From contig NZ_BMPW01000011.1 of assembly GCF_014647795.1 (NCBI RefSeq), forward strand, positions 62,001 to 126,000: 64,000 nucleotides of DNA, read 5' to 3'. The translations under genes and the position numbers were made by a program. Each line of letters starts with the position of its first letter. Positions within the stretch are counted from its first letter, which is position 1. Of the stretch, positions 40,390-49,434 are shown piece by piece. Origin of the DNA: Actinoplanes campanulatus (GTDB lineage Bacteria; Actinomycetota; Actinomycetes; Mycobacteriales; Micromonosporaceae). The notes under the pieces are model-generated. The model made no database searches. It was not told where the DNA came from and worked only from the letters and a program-made list of their open reading frames with translations.

Positions 40390-41555
40390 CCCTTGAGCCT
40401 GCGGACCGCCTCGTCGATCACCTCGGGGCGTTTGCAGAAGGCGAAACGGATGAGGTGCCGGCCCGCTTCCTGATGGTCGTAGAAGACCTGGGTCGGCACC
40501 GCCACCACCCCGCTGCGGCCGGGCAGGGCACGGCAGAACTCGATGCCGTCCTCCCCGCCCAGCGGGCGGATGTCTGCGGTCACGAAATAGGTGCCCTCAG
40601 ACGGCAGGACGGCCAGGCCCGCGTCGGTCAGCCCGTCGACCAGACGGTCCCGCCGGTCCCGCAGGCCGGCTGTGAAACCGGTGAAGTAGGAGTCCGGCAG
40701 GTTCAGCGCCACGGCCACCGCCGGTTGCAACGGCGCCCCGTTGACGAACGTCAGGAACTGCTTGACCCGCAGGATCGCGGAGACCAGGCGGGCCGGGCCG
40801 GTGGCCCAGCCGATCTTCCACCCGGTGCAGGAGAAGGTCTTGCCGGCCGAGGAGATGCGCAGGGTGCGTTCGAGCATGCCGGGCAGGGTGGCGAGCGGGA
40901 CGTGCGGCGCCGCGGCGTCCGGGAAGACGAGATGCTCGTAGACCTCGTCGGTGACCGCGAACACGTCGTGCTCCCGGCACAGGTCGGCGATCAGCTTCAG
41001 CTCGGCCGGGATGAACACCTTGCCGGTCGGGTTGTGCGGGGAGTTCAGCAGCACCAGACGGGTCCGGGGGCCGAACGCCTTGCGCAGCTCATCGGGGTCG
41101 AACTCGAACCGCCGGGCCGGGCCGGGGCGCAGCGTGACCGGGCGGCGGACCGCGCCGGCCAGGGCGATCGAGGCGGCGTACGAGTCGTAGTACGGCTCGA
41201 AGCACACCACCTCGTCGCCCGGCTCGCAGAGCGCCAGGATCGCCGCCGCGACCGCCTCGGTGGCGCCCGCCGTGACGGCGACCTCGCCGTCCGGATCCCG
41301 GGTCAGGCCCCAGAATCGCTGCTCGTGGGCGGCGATGGCGGACCGCAGCACCGGGATGCCGGCGAGCGGAGGGTACTGGTTGGCGCCGCCGGCCAGGGCC
41401 TCGGCGGCCGCGGCCAGCATCTCCTCAGGACCGTCGGTGTCCGGGAAACCCTGGCCCAGGTTGACCGCGCCGGTGCGGGCGGCCAGCGCCGACATCTCGG
41501 TGAAGATCGTCGTGCCGAACGGGCGCATCCGTGCGACCAGCGGGTCGGACGTCAA
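40386..41555 (-). CDS. dapC: N-succinyldiaminopimelate aminotransferase-like enzyme
   Basis: 389 aa PLP enzyme closely resembling M. tuberculosis DapC (Rv0858c): [66 protein letters not shown] (PLP lysine). Acts in lysine/diaminopimelate synthesis, with possible kynurenine or glutamine transaminase activity as alternatives. TTG start at 41555 in a TTGA overlap with the upstream gene; ATG 41528 is the fallback. Confidence 0.88.
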   Translation of the reverse strand: MTSDPLVARMRPFGTTIFTEMSALAARTGAVNLGQGFPDTDGPEEMLAAAAEALAGGANQYPPLAGIPVLRSAIAAHEQRFWGLTRDPDGEVAVTAGATEAVAAAILALCEPGDEVVCFEPYYDSYAASIALAGAVRRPVTLRPGPARRFEFDPDELRKAFGPRTRLVLLNSPHNPTGKVFIPAELKLIADLCREHDVFAVTDEVYEHLVFPDAAAPHVPLATLPGMLERTLRISSAGKTFSCTGWKIGWATGPARLVSAILRVKQFLTFVNGAPLQPAVAVALNLPDSYFTGFTAGLRDRRDRLVDGLTDAGLAVLPSEGTYFVTADIRPLGGEDGIEFCRALPGRSGVVAVPTQVFYDHQEAGRHLIRFAFCKRPEVIDEAVRRLKG

Positions 41556-42406
41556 TTGATCACCAGCTTGTAGCAGCTCGCGGTGGCCAGGCCGCCCTGC
41601 GCGCTCTGCTTCACGATCTCCTCGCCGTCCACGGTGGCCCGGCAGCCGATGTCCCCGGCGCCGGTGCCGGTGCGCACGGCGACCACGGAGATCAGCGAGG
41701 TGCCCTTCATGGTGGTGGAGATCTTCCACGGCAGCTTGGCGTTCGCCACCCGTTTCGGAGCCTGGCCGAGCTGATCGACGTAGAGGATCTCGGCCGGGCC
41801 GTCGCCGGTCACCTCGTAGGTGACCTTGATCTCCCGGCCCTCCCCGATGCCCGGCAGCTCGGTCGGAAGATCGGTGGGCAGGCCGGGCAGCTCCGGGAAG
41901 TCGGTCGGCAGACCGGGGAAGTCCGGGGTGTCCTCGGGCAGGGTGGGCAGCGTCGGGTCGATGATCGGCGCGGCCAGTTCCTCGGCCTTGTCGGCGGCGC
42001 GCTGCACCAGGATCACCGCGGTGGTCACCACGCCGCCGCAGAGCAGCAGGGTGACGGCCAGGATGAGGGCGATCAGCGGGGCGTTGCTGCGCCGAGGCCC
42101 GGACGGGCCCGGCACCGGGTAACCGGCCGGCGGGTAGCCGCCCGGAGGGTAGTCACCCGGTGGGTAGCCGCTCGGTGGGTAGCCGCCGCTCGTCGGCGCC
42201 TGCGGTGGGTAGGCGCCGGTCGGGTCCGAGTAGGTGCTCGCCGGGTCCGGGTAGGCGCCGTAATCCGGTGGCCGGCCAGGCGGGGCGTAGTTGACCGGGG
42301 GGAACTCCGACGTCGGCGGATAGTCCTCCGGCTGTGGCGGTTGGGCGTGCCCGGGCGTGAACTGAGGCGGTCGGGGCGGTTGTCGGGGTTCGCTCGGATC
42401 GCTCAT
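41552..42406 (-). CDS. MmpS-like membrane protein with Pro/Tyr-rich N-terminus
   Basis: 284 aa. Residues 1-120 are disordered with YPPSGYPPGDYPPGGYPP-type repeats, one TM (about 128-152, LIALILAVTLLLCGGVV), a Pro/Leu-rich linker, and a C-terminal domain similar to MmpS (IKVTYEVTGDGPAEILYVD, KLPWKISTTMKG). Two Cys near the end may form a disulfide (IGCRA, ASCYK). No MmpL partner is nearby. Start 42406 has GGGAGGAAAG upstream; TAGGGT on the minus strand (42491-42496) may be the -10. Confidence 0.85.
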   Translation of the reverse strand: MSDPSEPRQPPRPPQFTPGHAQPPQPEDYPPTSEFPPVNYAPPGRPPDYGAYPDPASTYSDPTGAYPPQAPTSGGYPPSGYPPGDYPPGGYPPAGYPVPGPSGPRRSNAPLIALILAVTLLLCGGVVTTAVILVQRAADKAEELAAPIIDPTLPTLPEDTPDFPGLPTDFPELPGLPTDLPTELPGIGEGREIKVTYEVTGDGPAEILYVDQLGQAPKRVANAKLPWKISTTMKGTSLISVVAVRTGTGAGDIGCRATVDGEEIVKQSAQGGLATASCYKLVIN

Positions 42407-42539
42407 CTTTCCTCCCGGTGAGGGCACCGCTCCCGACGGTACGCCAGGACCGCACGTCCAGATCACTCACCCGTAAGGACACCGATTCCCACCCTAGAGT
42501 TCCGATCAAGTGCCATGCTCATAACTGCGGGTACCGAGC

Positions 42540-42568
42540 ATGACGTTTGAGCGAAAGTCGGCTAGGCT
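42540..42568 (+). promoter_or_regulatory. Promoter of glmS, probably leaderless
   Basis: ATGACG (42540-42545), 17-bp spacer, TAGGCT (42563-42568), then 8 nt to the ATG. No Shine-Dalgarno sequence stands before the ATG. Confidence 0.55.
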
Positions 42569-42576
42569 GCCTCCCC

Positions 42577-44460
42577 ATGTGTGGGATCGTGGGTTACGTC
42601 GGCAATCGACCGGCGTTGAGCATCGTCATCGACGGGCTCCGGCGTCTTGAGTACCGCGGGTACGACTCGGCCGGCGTCGCCATCATCGACAGCGAACTGG
42701 TCAAGACCGAGAAGAAGGCGGGCAAGCTCGCCAACCTGGAGAAGGCGCTCGCCGAACGGACCGGCGACGGCATCGAGGCCGGCACCACCGGTATCGGCCA
42801 CACCCGCTGGGCCACCCACGGCGGCCCGACCGACCGCAACGCCCACCCCCACCTCTCCGCCGACGGGCGGGTGGCCGTCATCCACAACGGCATCATCGAG
42901 AACTTCGCCCGCCTGCGCGCCGAGATCGAGGCGACCGGTGTGGAGTTCCGCAGTGACACCGACACCGAGTGCGCGGCCCACCTGCTCGCCGCCGAGATGC
43001 GCGCGCTGCGCGAGGCCGGTGGCGTGGACGGGCCGGCCCTGCTCGCCGAGGGCATGCGCCGCGTCGTCCGCCGTCTGGAGGGCGCCTTCACGCTGCTCGC
43101 CGTCGACGTCGACGTGCCGGACGCGGTGGTCGCCGCCCGGCGCAACTCGCCGCTCGTGGTCGGCCGCGGCAACGGGGAGAACTTCCTGGCCAGCGACGTG
43201 TCGGCCTTCATCGAGCACACCCGCGAGGCGATCGAGTTGGGCCAGGACCAGGTCGTCCTGATCACCCCGGCGGGCATCGAGATCACCGACTTCGACGGGG
43301 CGCCGGCGACCGGCAAGGAGTTCCACATCGACTGGGACGCCTCCGCCGCCGAGAAGGGCGGTTACGACTACTTCATGCTCAAGGAGATCGCCGAGCAGCC
43401 GCAGGCGATCGCCGACACCCTGCTCGGCCGGCTCTCCGAGCGCGGCGAGATCCTCCTGGACGAGGTGCGCCTCACCGACCAGGACCTGCGTGACGTGGAC
43501 AAGGTCTTCATCGTGGCCTGCGGCACCTCCTTCCACGCCGGCATGATCGCCAAGTACGCCATCGAGCACTGGGTCCGCATCCCCTGTGAGGTGGAGCTGG
43601 CCAGCGAGTTCCGTTACCGGGACCCGATCCTGGACCGGTCCACGCTGGTGATCGTGATCAGCCAGTCCGGCGAGACGATGGACACCCTCATGGCGCTGCG
43701 GCACGCCAAGGAGCAGAAGGCCCGCGTCCTGGCGATCTGCAACACCAACGGCTCGACCATCCCGCGGGAGTCGGACGCCGTCCTCTACACCCACGGCGGC
43801 CCGGAGATCGCGGTCGCCTCCACCAAGGCCTTCCTCACCCAGCTCGCCGCCTGCTACCTGATCGGGCTGCACCTGGCCCAGATCCGCGGAGTCATGTACG
43901 CCGACGAGGTCGCCGCGGTCGTCGAGAAGCTGCGCCAGACGCCGGACGGCATGCGCACCCTGCTCGACCGGATGGAGGAGGTCCGGGAGCTGGCCCGTGA
44001 CCTGCGGACCGCCTCGACGATCCTGTTCATCGGCCGGCACGTCGGCTTCCCGGTGGCCCTGGAGGGCGCGCTCAAGCTCAAGGAGCTCGCCTACATGCAC
44101 GCCGAGGGCTTCGCCGCCGGTGAGCTCAAGCACGGCCCGATCGCGCTGATCGACGAGGGCACCCCGGTGGTCTGCGTGGTCCCGTCGCCGGCCGGCCGCG
44201 GGGTCATCCGTGACAAGGTGGTCTCGAACATCCAGGAGGTGCGGGCCCGTGGCGCCCGGACCATCGTGATCGCCGAGGAGGGCGACGAGGACGTCCGCGC
44301 CTTCGCCGACCATCTCATCCCGGTCCCGCACACGCCGACGCTGCTCGCCCCGCTGATGACCACGATCCCGCTGCAGATCCTCGCGTGCGAGATCGCGACG
44401 GCCCGGGGCAACGACGTGGACCAGCCGCGCAACCTGGCCAAGTCGGTCACCGTCGAGTAG
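42577..44460 (+). CDS. glmS: Glutamine--fructose-6-phosphate aminotransferase
   Basis: Makes glucosamine-6-P. 627 aa from ATG 42577: Cys2 in MCGIVGYVG is the glutaminase nucleophile after Met removal, so this start is required; the frame opens 10 codons earlier. Two SIS domains follow (ACGTSFHAG, ISQSGETMDT) and the C-terminal NLAKSVTVE. TAGGCT at 42563-42568 lies 8 nt upstream, with ATGACG (42540-42545) 17 bp further, so probably leaderless. Confidence 0.97.
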   Translation: MCGIVGYVGNRPALSIVIDGLRRLEYRGYDSAGVAIIDSELVKTEKKAGKLANLEKALAERTGDGIEAGTTGIGHTRWATHGGPTDRNAHPHLSADGRVAVIHNGIIENFARLRAEIEATGVEFRSDTDTECAAHLLAAEMRALREAGGVDGPALLAEGMRRVVRRLEGAFTLLAVDVDVPDAVVAARRNSPLVVGRGNGENFLASDVSAFIEHTREAIELGQDQVVLITPAGIEITDFDGAPATGKEFHIDWDASAAEKGGYDYFMLKEIAEQPQAIADTLLGRLSERGEILLDEVRLTDQDLRDVDKVFIVACGTSFHAGMIAKYAIEHWVRIPCEVELASEFRYRDPILDRSTLVIVISQSGETMDTLMALRHAKEQKARVLAICNTNGSTIPRESDAVLYTHGGPEIAVASTKAFLTQLAACYLIGLHLAQIRGVMYADEVAAVVEKLRQTPDGMRTLLDRMEEVRELARDLRTASTILFIGRHVGFPVALEGALKLKELAYMHAEGFAAGELKHGPIALIDEGTPVVCVVPSPAGRGVIRDKVVSNIQEVRARGARTIVIAEEGDEDVRAFADHLIPVPHTPTLLAPLMTTIPLQILACEIATARGNDVDQPRNLAKSVTVE

Positions 44461-44468
44461 CCCGCCGC

Positions 44469-45941
44469 TCACGGTTTCTCCCCGAGGGTGAGCCGGGCCA
44501 GCGCGTCCAGTGCGGGCCGGCCCGGCTCCCAGTAACCGAGGTGACCGGCGTCGGCCTGGCTGGCGAAGACCCGGCCACCGAAACCGGTGTCGACCGGGCT
44601 CCGGCCGAACCACAGCTCGTGCGAGCGGTCCGGCAGACCGAGATCCGGGATCAGCAGCTCGCGCGGGGAGACCGCCGCGTACCGGATGACGTCGGTGCGG
44701 GACGTCGTGGACCAGATCTGATCGGCGGGCACCTTCAGACCGGCGGCCGAGTCGACGCCGACGCCCGGCGAGCCGACGAAGACCAGCCGGTCGGCGGCCA
44801 GCCCCTCGGTGGCCGCCGCCGTGCCCACCACGAGCGAGCCGTAACTGTGCCCCAGCAGGGTCTGATGCGCGGGCGGGCCGTCGTGGGTGACCCGCAGGCT
44901 CTCCTGGAAACGGCGCAGACCCGCCGAGCCGTCGACGGCCTGCCGTGCCGAGAACGCCTCGTGCAGGAAGTCCGGAGCGTCGTAGCCCAGCCACAGCACG
45001 GCGCTCGTGGTCCGGCCGGGGTCCAGCTCGCCGGCCCGCACGGCCACCCGCTCGGCCCGGGTCAGCTCGCCGCCGAGCGACGCCAGATCCGACGTCATGC
45101 CGGGCACGTGGGTGAGGATGTGCGACGCCCGGTCCGGGTCGCCGAGCGCCACCACCGCGCGGCCGTCACCGTCCAGACCAAGCGACACCAGGTAGGCACG
45201 CGGGCCGGAGTCGTCCGCCAACCGGGATCGAAGACGGTCGAGGCCCGCCCCGTGCCGGTCGCTCTCGCTGTGCCGGTCGTCCAGGAGCAGCCGGTTGGCG
45301 ATGTCCCGGTCGGCGACCGGGATCCCGTCGGCGCCCGCGAACGCGGCCGGGTCGGTGACCAGCAACCAGTTCCGCTCGGCCGGGGTCCAGCCGTCCCACC
45401 ACCGCCGCACCTCGGCCGGGGTGGCGGTGCAGGCCGGGAACGACGTGGCCACCGGGGTGGGCGGCACGTCGGCGAACCCGGCCAGCCGGGCCGCGGCGGA
45501 CGCGTCGGCCTGCGCCGCCACCTCCAGCGCGGTCGCCAGATCGGCGGCCACCGACCGGATGGCCGCCTGCTCGGTGGGGCGGCCCCGCACCGTACCGGAA
45601 TCGTCGATCGACAGGCCGGATCGTCGCGCACCGGCCCGCGCCCGGTCGAGCAGCGCGCGGGCCCGGCCGAGGGCCGCGGCGAACTCGCTGAGCGCCTGAT
45701 CGGCCCGCCAGCAGAGCACCCGGAACAGCGCCAGCCGGCGGCGCAGGCCGTCGATTCTCGTGACGGCGGCCACGGCGGCCGTGCCCGACCAGGAGGCGCG
45801 GAGCCGGGCCGGGAGCCGGCCCAGGTCGGTGCCGAGGACGCCGGCCACTGTCGCCCAGCGGCGCCAGGCGAGCGCGGTGGCCAGCCAGCGGGACGGATCG
45901 GTGACCCGCAACCGGGCATAGGTGATCGCCAGATCGCTCAT
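44469..45941 (-). CDS. DUF1023 alpha/beta hydrolase
   Basis: 490 aa. The N-terminal ~200 residues are helical (LRVTDPSRWLATALAWRRW) and resemble the helical part of type VII-linked proteins; the C-terminal part is an alpha/beta hydrolase of the DUF1023 type with nucleophile elbow LLGHSYGSLVVG and RTDVIRYAAVSP. Substrate unknown. ATG 45941 forms an ATGA overlap with the stop of a 17-codon ORF that itself overlaps the EspC-like gene. Confidence 0.85.
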   Translation of the reverse strand: MSDLAITYARLRVTDPSRWLATALAWRRWATVAGVLGTDLGRLPARLRASWSGTAAVAAVTRIDGLRRRLALFRVLCWRADQALSEFAAALGRARALLDRARAGARRSGLSIDDSGTVRGRPTEQAAIRSVAADLATALEVAAQADASAAARLAGFADVPPTPVATSFPACTATPAEVRRWWDGWTPAERNWLLVTDPAAFAGADGIPVADRDIANRLLLDDRHSESDRHGAGLDRLRSRLADDSGPRAYLVSLGLDGDGRAVVALGDPDRASHILTHVPGMTSDLASLGGELTRAERVAVRAGELDPGRTTSAVLWLGYDAPDFLHEAFSARQAVDGSAGLRRFQESLRVTHDGPPAHQTLLGHSYGSLVVGTAAATEGLAADRLVFVGSPGVGVDSAAGLKVPADQIWSTTSRTDVIRYAAVSPRELLIPDLGLPDRSHELWFGRSPVDTGFGGRVFASQADAGHLGYWEPGRPALDALARLTLGEKP

Positions 45942-45991
45942 CGGGCCGCCTTCACCACGGTGATTGCTGCTTCGGTCGCCAGCTCGGTCAT
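45938..45991 (-). CDS. 17-codon ORF bridging two genes
   Basis: Encodes MTELATEAAITVVKAAR. Its ATG (45991-45989) overlaps the TGA of the EspC-like gene (ATGA) and its TGA (45940-45938) overlaps the ATG of the hydrolase (ATGA). Such a chain would pass terminating ribosomes from one gene to the next. It could be a functional small peptide, a coupling device, or chance. Confidence 0.5.
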   Translation of the reverse strand: MTELATEAAITVVKAAR

Positions 45992-46275
45992 CGCGTCTGC
46001 CGGAATCGGGTGGCGGCGCGGTCGTCGGACTCCGCATACGCCTCGGCGGACGCGCGGATCCGCTCCGCCGTGCCGCCGACATCCGTGCCGAGCAGGCCGA
46101 GCATGCGCGCGGCGGCGCCGGCGGCCAGTGTGGCGGCGCCGGTGGTGGCCCAGCGCGGCGACGGGTCGGGATCGGGGACCGGACCGGCGGCGCCGGTCAC
46201 CCGGGCGGCCAGACCGTCCACCGCGGCGGCGTCGCGGCGCAGGCTCTCGGTGTCGACCTCGAGATCGGGATTCAT
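45988..46275 (-). CDS. EspC-like type VII secretion target
   Basis: 95 aa helical protein, MNPDLEVDTESLRRDAAAVD, resembling the EspC/DUF2580 family of ESX-secreted proteins (start with VDTESLR..A and a helix-turn-helix hairpin split by a Pro-rich loop, PDPDPSPRW). GGAGG 7 nt upstream. It leads the operon with the 17-codon ORF and the hydrolase. The ESX machinery is not in the window; the family call is from motif resemblance. Confidence 0.75.
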   Translation of the reverse strand: MNPDLEVDTESLRRDAAAVDGLAARVTGAAGPVPDPDPSPRWATTGAATLAAGAAARMLGLLGTDVGGTAERIRASAEAYAESDDRAATRFRQTR

Positions 46276-46342
46276 CGGGCAACCTCCAAGCGGGACAGCG
46301 GGATGCGCCGACGTTAGAGGCCGGCGGAGATCACCGGGGCGG

Positions 46343-46365
46343 CCTGTGGACAACCTGTCCACAGG
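46343..46365. promoter_or_regulatory. Inverted pair of DnaA boxes
   Basis: CCTGTGGACA (46343-46352) and TGTCCACAGG (46356-46365) form a perfect 10-bp inverted repeat around ACC. TGTGGACAA (46345-46353) is the exact complement of the actinobacterial DnaA box TTGTCCACA, and CTGTCCACA (46355-46363) differs by one base. Located between divergent espC-like and acpS genes, about 55 nt upstream of the acpS -10. Confidence 0.6.
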
Positions 46366-46421
46366 GCTTTCCGTCCTGCCGGGGTCCTGGTAGAGGCCTG
46401 GGATGTCATCGGCCGCACCGC

Positions 46422-46427
46422 TAGGGT
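46422..46427 (+). promoter_or_regulatory. -10 hexamer of a leaderless acpS promoter
   Basis: TAGGGT ends 7 nt before the GTG start of acpS, so the transcript should begin at or near the start codon. Confidence 0.5.
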
Positions 46428-46434
46428 GACCGTT

Positions 46435-46809
46435 GTGATCGTGTCTGTCGGCATCGACGTCGTCCTGGTGGACCGCTTCGCCCGTGCGCTGGAGCGGACC
46501 CCGCTTCTCGGAGACCGGCTCTTCACCGAGCCCGAGCGGCTGACCTCGTCCGGAAACCCGCGGTCCCCCGAGTCGCTGGCCGCCCGGTTCGCGGCCAAGG
46601 AGGCCGTCGCCAAGGCGCTCGGGGCGCCGGCCGGCCTGCGGTGGCACGACTGCGAGGTCGTCACCGATCCGGACGGGCGGCCGTGGTTGACCGTCTCCGG
46701 TACGGTCGCCGCCGCGGCGACCGAGCGGGGCATCGCCCGATGGCACCTGTCGCTGTCGCACGACGGCGGCATCGCGTCCGCGATGGTGGTGGCCGAAGCC
46801 GGAGTTTGA
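46435..46809 (+). CDS. acpS: Holo-[acyl-carrier-protein] synthase
   Basis: Transfers 4'-phosphopantetheine to ACP. 124 aa from GTG 46435: [15 protein letters not shown], with Mg ligands Asp8 (GIDVV) and Glu56 ([11 protein letters not shown]), and [15 protein letters not shown] 46426 is in frame but lies within the -10 hexamer. First gene of the acpS-nnr pair; nnr follows after 12 nt. Confidence 0.94.
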   Translation: MIVSVGIDVVLVDRFARALERTPLLGDRLFTEPERLTSSGNPRSPESLAARFAAKEAVAKALGAPAGLRWHDCEVVTDPDGRPWLTVSGTVAAAATERGIARWHLSLSHDGGIASAMVVAEAGV

Positions 46810-46821
46810 CCAGGAGGACAC

Positions 46822-48273
46822 ATGCGGCAGGCATGGCGGGTGGCCGATGTGCGCGCGGCCGAGAAGACGCTGATGGCGACCCTTCCCGAGGGCACGCTGA
46901 TGCAGCGGGCGGCGGCCGGGCTGGCCCGGCGGTGCGCCCTCCTGCTGGAGGAGTCCGGCGGGGTCTACGGCGCCCGGGTGCTGCTGCTGGTCGGCAGCGG
47001 CGACAACGGCGGGGACACCCTCTACGCCGGCGCGTCCCTGGCCCGGCGCGGCGCCCAGGTGCGCGCGCTGCTGCTCACCCCGGAGCGGGTCCATCTGGCC
47101 GGGCTGGCCGCGCTGCGCCAGGCCGGTGGGTTCACCACCCGTGACCTGCCCACCCGTGCCGACCTGATCCTGGACGGCATCGTCGGGATCGGGTCGAGAG
47201 GCGGCCTGCGTTCCCAGGCCGCGGCGATCGCGCGCGGGCTCGGAGCGCTTCGCGGGCGTACGGGCGATCGCGCGCTGGTGGTGGCCGTGGACGTGCCGAG
47301 CGGGGTGTCCGTGGACACCGGCGACGTGCCCGGCGAAGCGGTGACCGCCGACGTCACGGTCACTTTCGGGTGCCTCAAACCGGCCCACGTGCTCGGCCCG
47401 GCCGCGGTCCGCTGCGGTCACGTGGATCTCGTGGACATCGGTCTCGGCCCGGTCCTGGCGGCCGACCCGGCGGTCCGGGTGCCGGAGGCCGCCGACATCG
47501 CCGCCTGGTGGCCCCGCACCGGCCCGGCCTCGGACAAGTACACCCGAGGCGTGGTCGGCCTGGCCACCGGCTCGGTCAAGTACCCGGGCGCGGCTCTGCT
47601 CTCCACGGCGGGCGCCCTGGCCGGCCCGACCGGGATGGTGCGGTACGCGGGCTCCGCCCACTACGACGTGGTCCGCGCCCACCCGACGGTGGTCGCCTCC
47701 CGCAAGGTGGCCGACGCGGGCCGGGTGCAGGCGTGGGTCTGCGGCTCGGGGCTGGGCACCGGCGACGAGGCGCGTACCGAACTGCGCAGTGTGCTGGCCA
47801 CCCCGCTGCCGGTGCTGCTCGACGCGGACGCGATCACCCTGTTGGTCGGCGGCGAGCACGCCGAGGACCTGCGCCGGGACGCTCCGCTGGTGATCACCCC
47901 GCACGACGGCGAGTTCAAGCGGCTGGCCGGGGAGGCGCCCGGCGCGGACCGGGCCGGGGCGGCCGCCCGGCTGGCCGCGTGGACCAACGCCGTGGTGCTG
48001 CTCAAGGGCGACCGGACGATCGTCGCCACCCCGGCGGGGGAAATCTGGGCGAATCCCACCGGCAGCCCGGCGCTGGCCACCGCCGGCACCGGGGACGTGC
48101 TGGCCGGGCTGCTCGGTTCGCTGCTCGCGGCCGGTCTGCCGGCGGTCCGGGCCGCGGTCATGGCGGCCTACGTGCACGGTCTCGCCGGGCGCCGGGCCGC
48201 CGGGGACGGACCCGTCACGGCCTCGGACGTGGCGTCCGCCCTCCGACCGGTCCTCGTCGATCTCCTGGGCTGA
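46822..48273 (+). CDS. nnrD: Bifunctional NAD(P)H-hydrate epimerase/dehydratase
   Basis: 483 aa metabolite-repair enzyme. N-terminal YjeF_N epimerase domain (about 1-205; LVGSGDNGGDTLYAG, VDVPSGVSVDTG) and C-terminal ADP-dependent dehydratase, a ribokinase fold (about 215-480; ITPHDGEFKRL, TAGTGDVLAGLLG). AGGAGG 4-9 nt before the ATG. Commonly lies between acpS and alr in actinobacteria. Confidence 0.95.
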   Translation: MRQAWRVADVRAAEKTLMATLPEGTLMQRAAAGLARRCALLLEESGGVYGARVLLLVGSGDNGGDTLYAGASLARRGAQVRALLLTPERVHLAGLAALRQAGGFTTRDLPTRADLILDGIVGIGSRGGLRSQAAAIARGLGALRGRTGDRALVVAVDVPSGVSVDTGDVPGEAVTADVTVTFGCLKPAHVLGPAAVRCGHVDLVDIGLGPVLAADPAVRVPEAADIAAWWPRTGPASDKYTRGVVGLATGSVKYPGAALLSTAGALAGPTGMVRYAGSAHYDVVRAHPTVVASRKVADAGRVQAWVCGSGLGTGDEARTELRSVLATPLPVLLDADAITLLVGGEHAEDLRRDAPLVITPHDGEFKRLAGEAPGADRAGAAARLAAWTNAVVLLKGDRTIVATPAGEIWANPTGSPALATAGTGDVLAGLLGSLLAAGLPAVRAAVMAAYVHGLAGRRAAGDGPVTASDVASALRPVLVDLLG

Positions 48274-48299
48274 CCGCAGGAAACTGTCATACCCCTCAG

Positions 48300-48305
48300 T
48301 AGGGT
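48300..48305 (+). promoter_or_regulatory. -10 hexamer of a leaderless alr promoter
   Basis: TAGGGT ends 7 nt before the alr ATG (48313). No ribosome-binding site lies at normal distance, which also decides between the ATG and the upstream in-frame GTG. Confidence 0.5.
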
Positions 48306-48312
48306 GGATGGC

Positions 48313-49434
48313 ATGTGGCAGGCAGAAGTCCGCGTCGATCTGGACGCGATCCGGGACAATGTCGCGTCGCTGTGCGCCCGCACCTCCGCCGAGGTGCTGG
48401 TGGCGGTCAAGGCGGACGGCTACGGGCACGGCATGGTGCCGGCCGCCCGGGCCGCGCTCGCCGGCGGCGCCACCTGGCTCGGTGTCGCCACCCTCGACGA
48501 GGCGCTGGCGCTGCGCCGGGCGGGCGTCGAGGCGCCCGTCCTGGCCTGGCTGCTCACCCCCGGGCTCGACCTGCACGAGGGGGTCGGGGCCGGGGTCGAC
48601 CTGAGCGCCGCGACCACGGCCATGCTCGGCGAGCTGGTCGCCGCCGCCCGCCGGGCCGGCCGCCCGGCCCGGGTGCACCTCAAACTCGACACCGGCCTGG
48701 CCCGGGGCGGCGCGGTCCCCGCCGAGTGGGCGGCGCTGTTCGAGGCGGCCGCCAAGGCCCAGGCCGGCGGCGACATCGAGGCGGTCGGGGTGTGGAGCCA
48801 CTTCGCCTGCGCCGACGAGCCCGGCCACGAGTCGGTCGACCGGCAGCTCGCCGCCTTCCGCGATGGCCTGGCCCTGGCCGAGACCTTCGGGATCGACCCC
48901 CGTTACCGGCACATCGCCAACTCGGCCGCCACGCTGACCCGGCCGGACGCCCACTTCGACCTGGTCCGGGTCGGGATCGCGGCCTATGGTCTGTCGCCCG
49001 TCGCCGGAGAGACGTACGGTCTGCGTCCCGCCATGACGGCCCGCGCCCGGGTGATGCTGACCAAGCGGGTGCCGGCCGGTCAGGGGGTGTCGTACGGGCT
49101 GACCTACACGACCTCCCGGGAGACCACCCTGGCCGTGGTCCCGCTGGGCTACGGCGACGGCGTGCCCCGCCACGCGTCCAGCTCCGGCCCGGTCCGGGTG
49201 GGCGGCGTCACGGCGCGGATCGCTGGGCGGGTCTGCATGGATCAGGTGGTGGTGGACGTGGGCGACGAGCCGGTGGCCGCCGGTGACGTGGTGGTCCTGT
49301 TCGGGCCGGGCGACGACGGCGAGCCGACGGCCGACGACTGGGCCGCCGCGACCGGCACGATCAACTACGAGATCGTCACCCGGTTCGGCAGCAGCCGGAT
49401 CCCACGGCACTACGACGGGGAGGTCGCTCTGTGA
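48313..49434 (+). CDS. alr: Alanine racemase
   Basis: Makes D-alanine for peptidoglycan. 373 aa, fold type III PLP enzyme; PLP Lys33 in VAVKADGYGHG, catalytic Tyr in the VSYGLTYTTSRE segment near residue 260, and GRVCMDQVVVDVG. Start ATG 48313; the GTG three codons upstream overlaps the -10. Overlaps the next gene by 4 nt. Confidence 0.96.
   Translation: MWQAEVRVDLDAIRDNVASLCARTSAEVLVAVKADGYGHGMVPAARAALAGGATWLGVATLDEALALRRAGVEAPVLAWLLTPGLDLHEGVGAGVDLSAATTAMLGELVAAARRAGRPARVHLKLDTGLARGGAVPAEWAALFEAAAKAQAGGDIEAVGVWSHFACADEPGHESVDRQLAAFRDGLALAETFGIDPRYRHIANSAATLTRPDAHFDLVRVGIAAYGLSPVAGETYGLRPAMTARARVMLTKRVPAGQGVSYGLTYTTSRETTLAVVPLGYGDGVPRHASSSGPVRVGGVTARIAGRVCMDQVVVDVGDEPVAAGDVVVLFGPGDDGEPTADDWAAATGTINYEIVTRFGSSRIPRHYDGEVAL

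Noticed and set aside
46276-49410. Minus-strand open frame opposite acpS-nnrD-alr, in frame with the EspC-like gene
   Set aside because: Only the last 95 codons from 46275 have a proper start, ribosome-binding site and family resemblance; the rest is antisense shadow.
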